DNA of 64,000 nt from Streptomyces genisteinicus (GTDB lineage: Bacteria > Actinomycetota > Actinomycetes > Streptomycetales > Streptomycetaceae), in contig NZ_CP060825.1 in NCBI RefSeq assembly GCF_014489615.1, positions 3,920,501-3,984,500 of the forward strand, in the 5' to 3' direction. Within the stretch, counting starts at the first letter, position 1; every line of letters begins with the position of its first letter. Position numbers and translations under genes: made by a program. Below are positions 8,208-17,084 of this stretch, piece by piece. The notes beneath the pieces were generated by a model that worked only from the letters and a program-made list of their open reading frames with translations, was not told the origin of the DNA and did no database searches.

Positions 8208-10616
8208 ATGACGGGGCTCTTCACTCAACTGGCCGGACATCCCACTTCCCACGCTGCCGCGGTTCTCACCGACGAGAACCGTGTGATCGTCGTCGTCATC
8301 GCGGTCGTCGCCCTGGCAGCCCTGATCGTCGCCCAGTTGCTGGTACGTCAGGTGCTCGCCGCGGGTGAGGGCACCGAATCCATGAAAGAGATCGCGGCAG
8401 CGGTGCAGGAGGGCGCGAATGCCTATCTCGCCCGACAGCTCCGCACTCTTGGGATCTTCGCCGTCGTGGTGTTCTTCCTGCTCCTGCTCCTCCCTGCCGA
8501 CGACTGGTCGCAGCGGGTGGGCCGGTCTCTCTTCTTCCTGGTGGGTGCGCTCTTCTCGGCGGCCACCGGATACATCGGAATGAGACTGGCGGTGCGGGCG
8601 AATGTGCGTGTGGCTGCCGCGGCCCGGGAAGCCACACCGGAAGAAGGCGAGCCGGAAAAGGATCTGACACTCGTCGCACACAAGGCGATGAAGATCGCCT
8701 TTCGCACGGGCGGTGTCGTCGGCATGTTCACCGTCGGCCTCGGCCTGCTCGGCGCCTCCTGCGTCGTGCTCGTCTACGCCGCCGACGCGCCCAAGGTGCT
8801 CGAAGGGTTCGGTCTGGGCGCCGCCCTGATCGCGATGTTCATGCGCGTCGGCGGCGGCATCTTCACCAAGGCCGCGGACGTGGGCGCGGACCTGGTCGGA
8901 AAAGTCGAGCAGGGCATCCCCGAGGACGACCCCCGCAACGCGGCCACCATCGCCGACAATGTGGGGGACAACGTCGGGGACTGCGCGGGCATGGCGGCCG
9001 ACCTCTTCGAGTCGTACGCCGTGACGCTGGTCGCCGCGCTCATCCTCGGCAAGGCCGCCTTCGGCGACGCCGGGCTCGCCTTCCCGCTGATCGTCCCGGC
9101 GATCGGCGTGGTCACCGCGATGATCGGCATCTTCGCGGTCGCCCCGCGGCGCGCCGACCGCAGCGGGATGACGGCCATCAACCGCGGATTCCTCGTCTCC
9201 GCGGTGATCTCGCTCGCGCTGGTCGCCGTGGCGGTGTTCGCGTACCTGCCCGCCACCTACGGTGAGCTCGACGGTGTCGGCGACGCCGCCGTCGCGGCCC
9301 ACGACGGCGACCCGCGCGTCCTCGCACTCGTCGCGGTGGCCATCGGCATCGTGCTCGCCGCGCTGATCCAGCAGCTGACCGGCTATTTCACCGAGACGAC
9401 CCGACGCCCGGTCCGGGACATCGGCAAGTCGTCGCTGACCGGCCCGGCCACGGTCGTCCTGGCCGGCATCGCGATCGGCCTCGAATCCGCCGTCTACACC
9501 GCGCTGCTGATCGGGCTCGGGGTGTACGGGGCGTTCCTGCTCGGCGGGACCTCGATCATGCTGGCCCTGTTCGCCGTGGCGCTCGCCGGGACCGGGCTGC
9601 TGACCACGGTCGGCGTCATCGTCGCCATGGACACGTTCGGTCCCGTCTCCGACAACGCGCAGGGCATCGCCGAGATGTCCGGCGACGTCACCGGGGCGGG
9701 CGCGCAGGTCCTCACCGACCTGGACGCCGTCGGCAACACCACCAAGGCCATCACCAAGGGAATCGCCATCGCCACGGCCGTGCTCGCGGCGGCCGCGCTG
9801 TTCGGCTCGTACCGCGACGCGATCGCGACCGCGGCCCGGGACGTCGGCGAGAAGCTCGGGGACGGCGCGCCGATGAACCTGGTGATGGACGTCTCCCAGC
9901 CCAACAACCTGGTCGGCCTGGTGCTCGGCGCCGCGGTCGTGTTCCTCTTCTCCGGCCTCGCGATCAACGCGGTGTCCCGCTCCGCCGGCGCGGTGGTCTA
10001 CGAAGTGCGGCGGCAGTTCCGCGACCGTCCCGGGATCATGGACTACACGGAGAAGCCGGAGTACGGCCGTGTGGTCGACATCTGCACCAAGGACGCGCTG
10101 CGCGAGCTGGCCACGCCGGGCCTGCTGGCGGTGCTGACGCCGATCGCCGTCGGCTTCTCCCTGGGCGTCGGCGCGCTGGGAGCCTTCCTCGCCGGCGCCA
10201 TCGGCACCGGGACCCTGATGGCCGTCTTCCTCGCCAACTCCGGGGGAGCCTGGGACAACGCCAAGAAGCTGGTGGAGGACGGTCACCACGGGGGCAAGGG
10301 CAGCGAGGCGCACGAGGCGACGGTGATCGGCGACACCGTCGGTGACCCGTTCAAGGACACCGCCGGGCCCGCCATCAACCCGTTGCTGAAGGTCATGAAC
10401 CTGGTCGCCCTGCTCATCGCCCCGGCAGTCGTCCAGTTCAGCTACGGGGACGACGCCAGTGCGGGGCTGCGGGCCCTGGTGGCGGTGCTCGCGATGCTGA
10501 TCATCGTGGGTGCCGTCTACCTCTCCAAGCGGCGCGGCATCGCGGCGGACGACGACGGCGACGGCGGCACCGCCGAGCGGAACGCGCATTCCCCGGATCC
10601 CGCGTCCGTTCGCTGA
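8208..10616 (+). CDS. hppA: Membrane-bound proton-pumping pyrophosphatase
   Basis: An 802-residue H+-translocating inorganic pyrophosphatase with about 16 membrane segments. It couples PPi hydrolysis to proton export. The start is ATG 8208, preceded by AAGGAGG; upstream in-frame ATGs lack a ribosome site. The family signature DVGADLVGKVE and the acidic motifs DNVGDNVGD and DTVGDPFKDTAGPA are intact. The segment GNTTKA has Lys where K+-dependent enzymes have Ala, the known marker of the K+-independent class. A monocistronic arrangement is likely, with gaps on both sides. Confidence 0.97.
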   Translation: MTGLFTQLAGHPTSHAAAVLTDENRVIVVVIAVVALAALIVAQLLVRQVLAAGEGTESMKEIAAAVQEGANAYLARQLRTLGIFAVVVFFLLLLLPADDWSQRVGRSLFFLVGALFSAATGYIGMRLAVRANVRVAAAAREATPEEGEPEKDLTLVAHKAMKIAFRTGGVVGMFTVGLGLLGASCVVLVYAADAPKVLEGFGLGAALIAMFMRVGGGIFTKAADVGADLVGKVEQGIPEDDPRNAATIADNVGDNVGDCAGMAADLFESYAVTLVAALILGKAAFGDAGLAFPLIVPAIGVVTAMIGIFAVAPRRADRSGMTAINRGFLVSAVISLALVAVAVFAYLPATYGELDGVGDAAVAAHDGDPRVLALVAVAIGIVLAALIQQLTGYFTETTRRPVRDIGKSSLTGPATVVLAGIAIGLESAVYTALLIGLGVYGAFLLGGTSIMLALFAVALAGTGLLTTVGVIVAMDTFGPVSDNAQGIAEMSGDVTGAGAQVLTDLDAVGNTTKAITKGIAIATAVLAAAALFGSYRDAIATAARDVGEKLGDGAPMNLVMDVSQPNNLVGLVLGAAVVFLFSGLAINAVSRSAGAVVYEVRRQFRDRPGIMDYTEKPEYGRVVDICTKDALRELATPGLLAVLTPIAVGFSLGVGALGAFLAGAIGTGTLMAVFLANSGGAWDNAKKLVEDGHHGGKGSEAHEATVIGDTVGDPFKDTAGPAINPLLKVMNLVALLIAPAVVQFSYGDDASAGLRALVAVLAMLIIVGAVYLSKRRGIAADDDGDGGTAERNAHSPDPASVR

Positions 10617-10643
10617 CGGCCGCTCACAGGACGGGCGGGCGAC

Positions 10644-10693
10644 GCGGACTGACGCGGCGTCTGCCCGTTCACGCGGGCGGACTGACGCGGCGT
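10644..10693. repeat. 17-bp direct repeat pair downstream of hppA
   Basis: GCGGACTGACGCGGCGT occurs at 10644-10660 and again at 10677-10693, each followed by a similar C-G-TTCACGCG stretch, giving a 33-base period. It lies in the 220-base gap between hppA and the lipoprotein gene. No function is evident. Confidence 0.6.
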
Positions 10694-10836
10694 GCGCCTG
10701 TTCACGCGTCCGGGTGAGCCTTGTCTCTCTTGGTGCAAATGGCTTCAATACACCATGAACCGGACTTCCGGCGTGCGGTTGTCGCCCACTTGGCGTGTAT
10801 GTTCCGGGGCCGAGAGCCTTGGAAGGGACCGATCCG

Positions 10837-11412
10837 GTGAACAAGAAGCTTGCGGCCGCGCTGTCCGGCGGTGCGGTACTGGTACTGGTGCTGTCGGGAT
10901 GCGGCGACGACGGCGAGGAAAAGGTCAACGACTGGGCCAAGAAGGTCTGTGACCAGGCCAAGCCACAGATCCAGAAGCGGGCCGACGCCCAGCAGGCCAT
11001 TATTTCGACGGCGGCTGACGGGAAGCCCGCCGACATCCAGGCCGCCGACTCCAGGGCGTTCGCCGACATCGCCGCCGCGGACAAGGCACTGGCCAAGGCC
11101 GTGCGCGACGCCGGTGTCCCGCCGGTCGACGACGGCGAGAAGCTCCAGAACGACGCGGTGAAGGAACTGGACGCCACGGCGGCCGAGTACCTGAAGCTGA
11201 AGGAGCAGATCGACGGCCTCAACCCCGAGGACCAGCAGAAGTTCGCCGACGGCCTCCAGGAGGTCGCCGACGGGCTGAAGAAGATCGAGCGGATGGACCA
11301 GGCCGCGCTCGCCAAGCTCCAGTCCGGCGAGCTGGGCACGGCCATGGCGAAGCAGCCGGGCTGCCAGCGGGCCGACGCGTCCAACTCCGCCGAAGGCGCC
11401 GCCGCCTCCTGA
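10837..11412 (+). CDS. Small secreted lipoprotein, unknown function
   Basis: A 191-residue protein from GTG 10837. The signal peptide has a KK n-region, a hydrophobic core and a lipobox LSGC with Cys22. The mature part is Lys/Glu/Ala-rich and predicted helical, with regularly placed AADKALAKAV and KELDATAAEYLKL segments and two distal Cys residues (VCDQA and PGCQRA) that could pair. The gene sits between hppA and a methyltransferase gene, a neighbourhood typical of streptomycetes. It is not a recognised enzyme; a cell-surface scaffold or binding role is only a guess. Confidence 0.8.
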   Translation: MNKKLAAALSGGAVLVLVLSGCGDDGEEKVNDWAKKVCDQAKPQIQKRADAQQAIISTAADGKPADIQAADSRAFADIAAADKALAKAVRDAGVPPVDDGEKLQNDAVKELDATAAEYLKLKEQIDGLNPEDQQKFADGLQEVADGLKKIERMDQAALAKLQSGELGTAMAKQPGCQRADASNSAEGAAAS

Positions 11413-11628
11413 CAGGCGCATCGCGCTCCCACGGCCCGGCCCGCCACGTGCGGCCGGGCCGTGCGCGCGGGCGGACGGAGCAGCCGGACGCGACGGCCGC
11501 GCCCGCAGGTGCGCGGTACGGTCGCGTCCCACGCCCGCCGCGCGACGGGCGGGCGGTGCCGCGACGGGCGTGCCGCGTGCGGTGTCCGCCGTCCGGGGCG
11601 GACGCGACGGGTCCGTCACAATGGGTCC

Positions 11629-13140
11629 GTGAGTACGCCCAGTCTTCCCGCGCCCGGACACGCCCCGCGCCTGCGCGACGCCTTCCTCGCCGCCGACTTC
11701 ACCGCCGACGGCCTGCTCGACCTGCTCGGCGCCCCCGCCTACACGGCGCTGGCCCGCAGCGAGATCGTGCCGGCCCTGCGCGCCACCCGTGGTGACGGCG
11801 TGCTGCCGGCGCTGGTGCGGCTCTTCCTGCTCCAGCAGCCCGTCGCGTACGAGCAGGCCCGTGCGGCCCTGCCGGTCGAGGAGTGCCTCGGCGACGGCTG
11901 GGTGGTCCGGGACGGCGACCAGGTGCGGGCGACGGTCGACGTGCGGCCGTACGGAGGGCCGGAGGGGCAGGACTGGTTCATCGTGTCCGACCTCGGCTGC
12001 GCGGTCGGCGGCGCGGGCGGGGCGGCCGGCCTGGGCAAGGGCGTCGTCCTCGGCGTCGGCGGCGCGTCGACGACCCTCGCCGGCATCACCGTGCGCACGC
12101 CCGTGGCGTCCGCACTCGACGTCGGCACCGGCTCGGGCATCCAGGCGCTGCACGCCGCGCAGCACGCCACCCGGGTCACCGCCACCGACCTCAACCCGCG
12201 CGCACTCGACTTCACCCGGCTCACCCTCGCGCTCTCGGGGGCGCGGGAGGCCGATCTGCGCGAGGGGTCGCTGTTCGAGCCGGCCGGCTCCGCGACGTAC
12301 GACCTGATCGTGTCGAATCCCCCGTTCGTGATCTCCCCCGGCGCACGGCTGACCTACCGGGACGGCGGGATGGGGGGCGACGACCTGTGCCGTTCGCTGG
12401 TGCAGCAGGCGGGGGAGCGGCTCAACGACGGGGGTTACGCACAGTTCCTCGCCAACTGGCAGCACGTGGAGGGGGAGGAGTGGCAGGAGCGGCTGCGCTC
12501 CTGGGTGCCCCGGGGCTGTGACGCCTGGATCGTCCAGCGCGAGGTCCAGGACGTGACCCAGTACGCCGAGCTGTGGCTGCGCGACAGCGGCGACCACCGG
12601 GCCGATCCCGGGGCCTACGCCGCCCGGTACGACGCGTGGCTCGACGAGTTCGAGGCCCGCGGGACCAGGGCGGTCGGCTTCGGCTGGATCACCCTGCGCA
12701 AGTCCGGTTCGGACCGTCCGTCGGTCGTGACGGAGGAGTGGCCGCACCCCGTGGAGCAGCCGCTCGGCGAGAGCGTGCGCGCCCACTTCGACCGGCAGGA
12801 CTATCTGCGGGCGAGCGACGACGCGGCGCTGCTCGCCGACCGCTTCGTGCTCTCCCCCGACGTGGTGCAGGAACAGGTCGGCCCGCCCGGTGCGGAGGAT
12901 CCCGAGCACGTGGTGCTGCGCCGGCACCGCGGCATGCGCCGGGCGACCACGGTGGACACGGTCGGCGCCGGGTTCGCCGGGGCCTGCGACGGGACGCTGA
13001 GCGCCGGGCGGATCCTGGACGCGATCGCGCAGCTGATCGACGAGGATCCGGTGCTGCTGCGCGACCGCACCCCGAGGGCGCTGCGGCTGCTGGTGGAGGA
13101 GGGGTTCATCGTCCCGGCGGAGTCCGCCTCCTCGGGGTGA
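11629..13140 (+). CDS. Class I SAM-dependent methyltransferase with NPPF motif
   Basis: A 503-residue protein. SAM-binding motif I is LDVGTGSGIQAL near residue 165 and the catalytic-type motif VSNPPFVISP lies near residue 228. NPPF/NPPY motifs are used by enzymes that methylate exocyclic or amide nitrogens (PrmC/HemK, N6-adenine, RlmJ-like). The N-terminal 130 residues form a separate helical domain and the C-terminal 200 residues a further domain of unknown role. GTG 11629 lies shortly after CACAAT, so the message may be leaderless. The substrate cannot be told from sequence. Confidence 0.85.
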   Translation: MSTPSLPAPGHAPRLRDAFLAADFTADGLLDLLGAPAYTALARSEIVPALRATRGDGVLPALVRLFLLQQPVAYEQARAALPVEECLGDGWVVRDGDQVRATVDVRPYGGPEGQDWFIVSDLGCAVGGAGGAAGLGKGVVLGVGGASTTLAGITVRTPVASALDVGTGSGIQALHAAQHATRVTATDLNPRALDFTRLTLALSGAREADLREGSLFEPAGSATYDLIVSNPPFVISPGARLTYRDGGMGGDDLCRSLVQQAGERLNDGGYAQFLANWQHVEGEEWQERLRSWVPRGCDAWIVQREVQDVTQYAELWLRDSGDHRADPGAYAARYDAWLDEFEARGTRAVGFGWITLRKSGSDRPSVVTEEWPHPVEQPLGESVRAHFDRQDYLRASDDAALLADRFVLSPDVVQEQVGPPGAEDPEHVVLRRHRGMRRATTVDTVGAGFAGACDGTLSAGRILDAIAQLIDEDPVLLRDRTPRALRLLVEEGFIVPAESASSG

Positions 13141-13559
13141 CCCGCCCGACGTGCCCCGCCCGGCCCACCGGCCTGTCCCGCCGGCCCGCGGCCACCGGGC
13201 CGGCTCCGGCGTGACCCGCGGCACCGGGCTCGCCCCGGCGTGCGCCCCCGGTGACGGCCCGAGGCTGCGGCCCGAGGCGGCGGCGCTGCAGGGAGGCCCG
13301 CGCGAGGGGCGTAATCGCGACACCGAGGGTCGCCGATCCGGCCAATGTTCCGAATGCGGGCATTTCCGTGCGGCCGACGCCCTCCGCCTGCGTCCCCGTG
13401 CGGGGAGCGAAAGGGAGGGAATCCGTCCGGAACGCCCGCGGAAGCGACCGGCCGGGTGAACCCACGCGCCGTTCACCCGGAATTCGCGCCAGCGACGCTC
13501 CGGGGTGCCAGCCTCGCCCTTCGGACGACCGAGGTGTCACGGAAGGGCCGGGTAAGGGC
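13141..13559. other. 419-base gap upstream of a small membrane protein gene
   Basis: No plausible gene is seen. Open frames here are Arg/Pro-rich in the way non-coding streptomycete DNA usually reads, and one merely extends the next gene without a start signal. The part around 13,320-13,400 is less GC-rich (CCAATGTTCCGAATGCGGGCATTTCC) and could hold a promoter. Confidence 0.5.
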
Positions 13560-13757
13560 ATGGAGAGCGGACCAGCGATCTTCGCCGGGGTGGCATTCGC
13601 GCTGTTCGGGGCCGGACTGCTGCTGTGGACGGGGGTGCGGCTCGCCCATCGCGCGCCGGTGGCCCACGGCGTGAGCCCGGCCACCGCCACCGCCCTCGGG
13701 ATCGGTTTCGGTGCGGTCTTCCTCACGCTCGGGGTGTGGTGCTTCGCACGCCTGTGA
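13560..13757 (+). CDS. Small two-TM membrane protein
   Basis: A 65-residue peptide starting at ATG 13560 after GGTAAGGGC. Two hydrophobic helices (GPAIFAGVAFALFGAGLLLW and ALGIGFGAVFLTLGVWCFARL) are separated by a short loop with RLAHRAPVAHG. A small membrane protein at this position before topA is typical of streptomycetes. The function is unknown. Confidence 0.7.
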   Translation: MESGPAIFAGVAFALFGAGLLLWTGVRLAHRAPVAHGVSPATATALGIGFGAVFLTLGVWCFARL

Positions 13758-13991
13758 GGAACGCCCCGGGCACCGGCGTGCCGGTCCGGGCGGCATGAAG
13801 GGCGGGAGTCGGGTTACCGTTCGAGTGGCCGTTGCGGGCTTTTGCCGTTTGACACGGGGGCGGGTTGTACCGTCACACTCCGCAGCGACAGCAGCGTCAC
13901 AGCAGTGCCGCAACGCCTGTACCCATGGGTAGAACGCCGCGCGGCGCCGCTGACAGCGCCCACCGAATGTCGACCGGAGAGAAGAGCGAAG

Positions 13992-16823
13992 TTGTCCCCG
14001 ACCAGCGAGACCGCACAGGGCGGCCGCCGACTCGTGATCGTCGAGTCGCCTGCCAAGGCGAAGACGATCAAGGGCTACCTCGGCCCCGGCTATGTCGTCG
14101 AGGCGAGCGTCGGGCACATCCGCGACCTCCCGAACGGCGCCGCCGAGGTGCCGGAGAAGTACACGGGTGAGGTGCGCCGCCTCGGCGTCGACGTCGAGCA
14201 CGACTTCCAGCCGATCTACGTCGTCAACGCCGACAAGAAGGCGCAGGTCAGGAAGCTCAAGGAACAGCTCGCGGAGTCCGACGAGCTCTTCCTCGCCACC
14301 GATGAGGACCGCGAGGGCGAAGCCATCGCGTGGCACCTGCTGGAGGTCCTCAAGCCCAAGGTCCCCGTCCACCGGATGGTCTTCCACGAGATCACCAAGG
14401 ACGCGATCCGGGCCGCCGTCGCCAACCCGCGCGAGCTCAACAAGCGGATGGTCGACGCGCAGGAGACCCGGCGCATCCTCGACCGCCTCTACGGCTACGA
14501 GGTCTCGCCGGTCCTGTGGAAGAAGGTCATGCCCCGGCTGTCCGCCGGCCGTGTGCAGTCCGTGGCCACCCGGCTCGTCGTCGAGCGCGAGCGCGAGCGC
14601 ATCGCGTTCCGCTCCGCCGAGTACTGGGACCTGACCGGCACCTTCTCCACCGGACGCGCCGGCGACGCCTCGGACCCCTCGTCCTTCTCCGCGCGCCTGA
14701 ACACCGTCGACGGGAAGCGTGTCGCACAGGGCCGCGACTTCGGTTCCGACGGCCGGCTCAAGTCCGCGCAGGTGCTCCACCTCGACGAGGCGAACGCGCG
14801 GGCGCTGGCCGCGGCGCTGGACGGCGCGTCCTTCGCGGTGCGGTCGGTCGAGTCCAAGCCGTACCGCCGCTCGCCCTACGCCCCGTTCCGGACGACGACC
14901 CTCCAGCAGGAGGCGTCCCGCAAGCTCGGTTTCGGCGCCAAGGCGACCATGCAGGTCGCCCAGAAGCTGTACGAGAACGGCTTCATCACGTACATGCGTA
15001 CGGACTCCACGACGCTCTCCGACACGGCCGTCTCGGCGGCGCGCGCGCAGGTGACCCAGCTCTACGGCGCCGACTACCTGCCGGACAAGCCGCGCACCTA
15101 CGCGGGCAAGGTCAAGAACGCCCAGGAGGCGCACGAGGCGATCCGCCCCTCGGGCGACCGTTTCCGTACCCCCGCGGAGACCGGGCTCACCGGTGACCAG
15201 TTCCGGCTGTACGAGCTGATCTGGAAGCGGACCGTCGCCTCCCAGATGAAGGACGCCGTCGGCAACAGCGTCACCGTGCGCATCGGCGGACGCGCCTCGG
15301 ACGGCCGCGACGCCGAGTTCACCGCGTCCGGCAAGACGATCACCTTCCACGGCTTCATGAAGGCCTACGTGGAGGGCGCCGACGACCCGAACGCCGAGCT
15401 CGACGACCGCGAGCGCCGGCTGCCGCAGGTCGCCGAGGGCGACGCGCTGTCGGCCGAGGAGATCACCGTCGACGGCCACGCCACCAAGCCGCCCGCCCGC
15501 TACACCGAGGCCTCGCTGGTCAAGGAGCTGGAGGAGCGCGAGATCGGACGGCCGTCGACGTACGCGTCGATCATCGGCACCATCCTCGACCGGGGTTACG
15601 TCTTCAAGAAGGGGACGGCGCTCGTCCCGTCCTTCCTCTCCTTCGCCGTGGTCAACCTGCTGGAGAAGCACTTCGGCCGGCTCGTCGATTACGACTTCAC
15701 CGCGAAGATGGAGGACGACCTCGACCGCATCGCGCGCGGCGAGGCGCAGGCCGTGCCGTGGCTGCGGCGCTTCTACTTCGGCGAGGGCGACGCCACCGGC
15801 GCCGCCAGCGAGGCGGGCAACGGCGACGGCGACCACCTCGGCGGCCTGAAGGAACTGGTCACCGACCTCGGCGCCATCGACGCCCGCGAGATCTCCAGCT
15901 TCCCCGTCGGCAACGACATCAAGCTGCGCGTCGGCCGCTACGGCCCGTACGTGGAGCGCGGGGAGAAGGACGCGGAGGGCCACCAGCGCGCCGACGTCCC
16001 GGACGACCTCGCCCCCGACGAGCTGACCGTCGAGTACGCGGAGGAACTGCTCGCCAAGCCGAGCGGGGACTTCGAGCTGGGCACCGACCCGGTCAGCGGG
16101 CACCAGATCGTCGCCAAGGACGGGCGCTACGGCCCCTACGTCACGGAGATCCTCCCCGAGGGCACGCCGAAGACGGGCAAGAACGCGGTCAAGCCGCGCA
16201 CCGCGTCGCTCTTCAAGAACATGTCGATCGACACGGTGACGCTCGCCGAGGCGCTGAAGCTGATGTCCCTGCCGCGGGTCGTCGGCGCCGACGCCGACGG
16301 CGTCGAGATCACCGCGCAGAACGGCCGCTACGGCCCGTACCTGAAGAAGGGCACCGACTCGCGCTCCCTGGAGACCGAGGACCAGCTCTTCTCCATCACG
16401 CTGGACGAGGCCCTCGCGATCTACGCGCAGCCGAAGCAGCGCGGCCGCGCCGCGGCCAAGCCGCCGCTGAAGGAGCTGGGCACGGACCCGGTCAGCGAGC
16501 GTCCGGTGGTGGTCAAGGACGGCCGCTTCGGCCCGTACGTCACCGACGGGGAGACCAACGCCACCCTGCGCACCGGTGACAGCGTCGAGGACATCACGCC
16601 GGAGCGCGGGTACGAGCTCCTCGCCGAGAAGCGTGCCAAGGGACCGGCCAAGAAGACGGCCAAGAAGGCGCCCGCGAAGAAGACGACGACGGCCAAGAAG
16701 ACCGCGGCGAAGAAGACGACGACGGCCAAGAAGACCGCCGCCAAGAAGACGACGACGGCGAAGAAGGCCACGACCAAGAAGGCGGCCGCCTCGGCCAAGT
16801 CGTCCGCGGCGGCGGACGAGTAG
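13992..16823 (+). CDS. topA: DNA topoisomerase I with Lys/Thr/Ala-rich tail
   Basis: A 943-residue type IA topoisomerase that relaxes negative supercoils. The TOPRIM domain has VIVESPAKAKTI and the acidic triad in TDEDREGEAIAWHL; the nucleophilic Tyr is in FITYMRTDS near residue 334. Instead of Cys4 zinc fingers the C-terminal part has repeated GRYGPY/GRFGPY modules, as in actinobacterial enzymes. The last 60 residues are tandem AKKTTTAKKTAAKK-like repeats, a basic tail linked to processivity in Streptomyces TopA. TTG 13992 is chosen because it follows GGAGAGAAGAG and gives the usual MSPTSETAQGGRRLVIVES start. Confidence 0.95.
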   Translation: MSPTSETAQGGRRLVIVESPAKAKTIKGYLGPGYVVEASVGHIRDLPNGAAEVPEKYTGEVRRLGVDVEHDFQPIYVVNADKKAQVRKLKEQLAESDELFLATDEDREGEAIAWHLLEVLKPKVPVHRMVFHEITKDAIRAAVANPRELNKRMVDAQETRRILDRLYGYEVSPVLWKKVMPRLSAGRVQSVATRLVVERERERIAFRSAEYWDLTGTFSTGRAGDASDPSSFSARLNTVDGKRVAQGRDFGSDGRLKSAQVLHLDEANARALAAALDGASFAVRSVESKPYRRSPYAPFRTTTLQQEASRKLGFGAKATMQVAQKLYENGFITYMRTDSTTLSDTAVSAARAQVTQLYGADYLPDKPRTYAGKVKNAQEAHEAIRPSGDRFRTPAETGLTGDQFRLYELIWKRTVASQMKDAVGNSVTVRIGGRASDGRDAEFTASGKTITFHGFMKAYVEGADDPNAELDDRERRLPQVAEGDALSAEEITVDGHATKPPARYTEASLVKELEEREIGRPSTYASIIGTILDRGYVFKKGTALVPSFLSFAVVNLLEKHFGRLVDYDFTAKMEDDLDRIARGEAQAVPWLRRFYFGEGDATGAASEAGNGDGDHLGGLKELVTDLGAIDAREISSFPVGNDIKLRVGRYGPYVERGEKDAEGHQRADVPDDLAPDELTVEYAEELLAKPSGDFELGTDPVSGHQIVAKDGRYGPYVTEILPEGTPKTGKNAVKPRTASLFKNMSIDTVTLAEALKLMSLPRVVGADADGVEITAQNGRYGPYLKKGTDSRSLETEDQLFSITLDEALAIYAQPKQRGRAAAKPPLKELGTDPVSERPVVVKDGRFGPYVTDGETNATLRTGDSVEDITPERGYELLAEKRAKGPAKKTAKKAPAKKTTTAKKTAAKKTTTAKKTAAKKTTTAKKATTKKAAASAKSSAAADE
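16624..16800 (+). repeat. topA: Tandem repeats coding the TopA lysine tail
   Basis: Short units reading AAGAAGAC(C/G)..GACGACGGCC repeat in frame and code for A-K-K-T-T-T-A-K-K-T-A-A-K-K blocks. The repetition makes the tail prone to length change between strains. Confidence 0.85.
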
Positions 16824-17071
16824 CCGGGCGGTCAGCAGGACCGGCAGGGCCGGCAGCCGGACGGCACCAGGGCCGGTGGCACACGGCACGGCCGGACGGG
16901 CAGCGCCCGCCCCGGCGGGGACGGGCAGGACGCGGAGCGAGCCGCTCGTGCTCCGGGGCGCACGCCCCCGGCGCGGGCGGCTCGTCCGTTTTCGGCCGGG
17001 GCGAGTTCACACTCTTGCGACAAAAGCGTCCGTCTGTTCGGACACCCCGTCGGGGAGCAATCCGCGCCGGA

Positions 17072-17084
17072 TAGGCTGGGCGGA
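17072..17084 (+). promoter_or_regulatory. Putative -10 element of a leaderless tmk transcript
   Basis: TAGGCT at 17072-17077 lies seven bases before the ATG, with no ribosome site between. This spacing fits a streptomycete leaderless promoter. The matching -35 is not clear. Confidence 0.4.

Noticed and set aside
8163..11447. A 1094-codon open frame on the minus strand across hppA and the lipoprotein gene
   Set aside because: It is the antisense of strongly coding genes; extreme third-position GC creates long antisense frames. The product is His/Gly/Arg-rich with no domain.
13251..13757. A 168-residue version of the small membrane protein before topA
   Set aside because: The extra N-terminal 100 residues are Arg/Pro-rich with no ribosome site; the 65-residue form has both a start signal and clear membrane helices.
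13473..16889. An 1138-codon minus-strand frame over topA
   Set aside because: A shadow of topA with Leu/Arg/Gly repeats mirroring the coding strand and no start signal.
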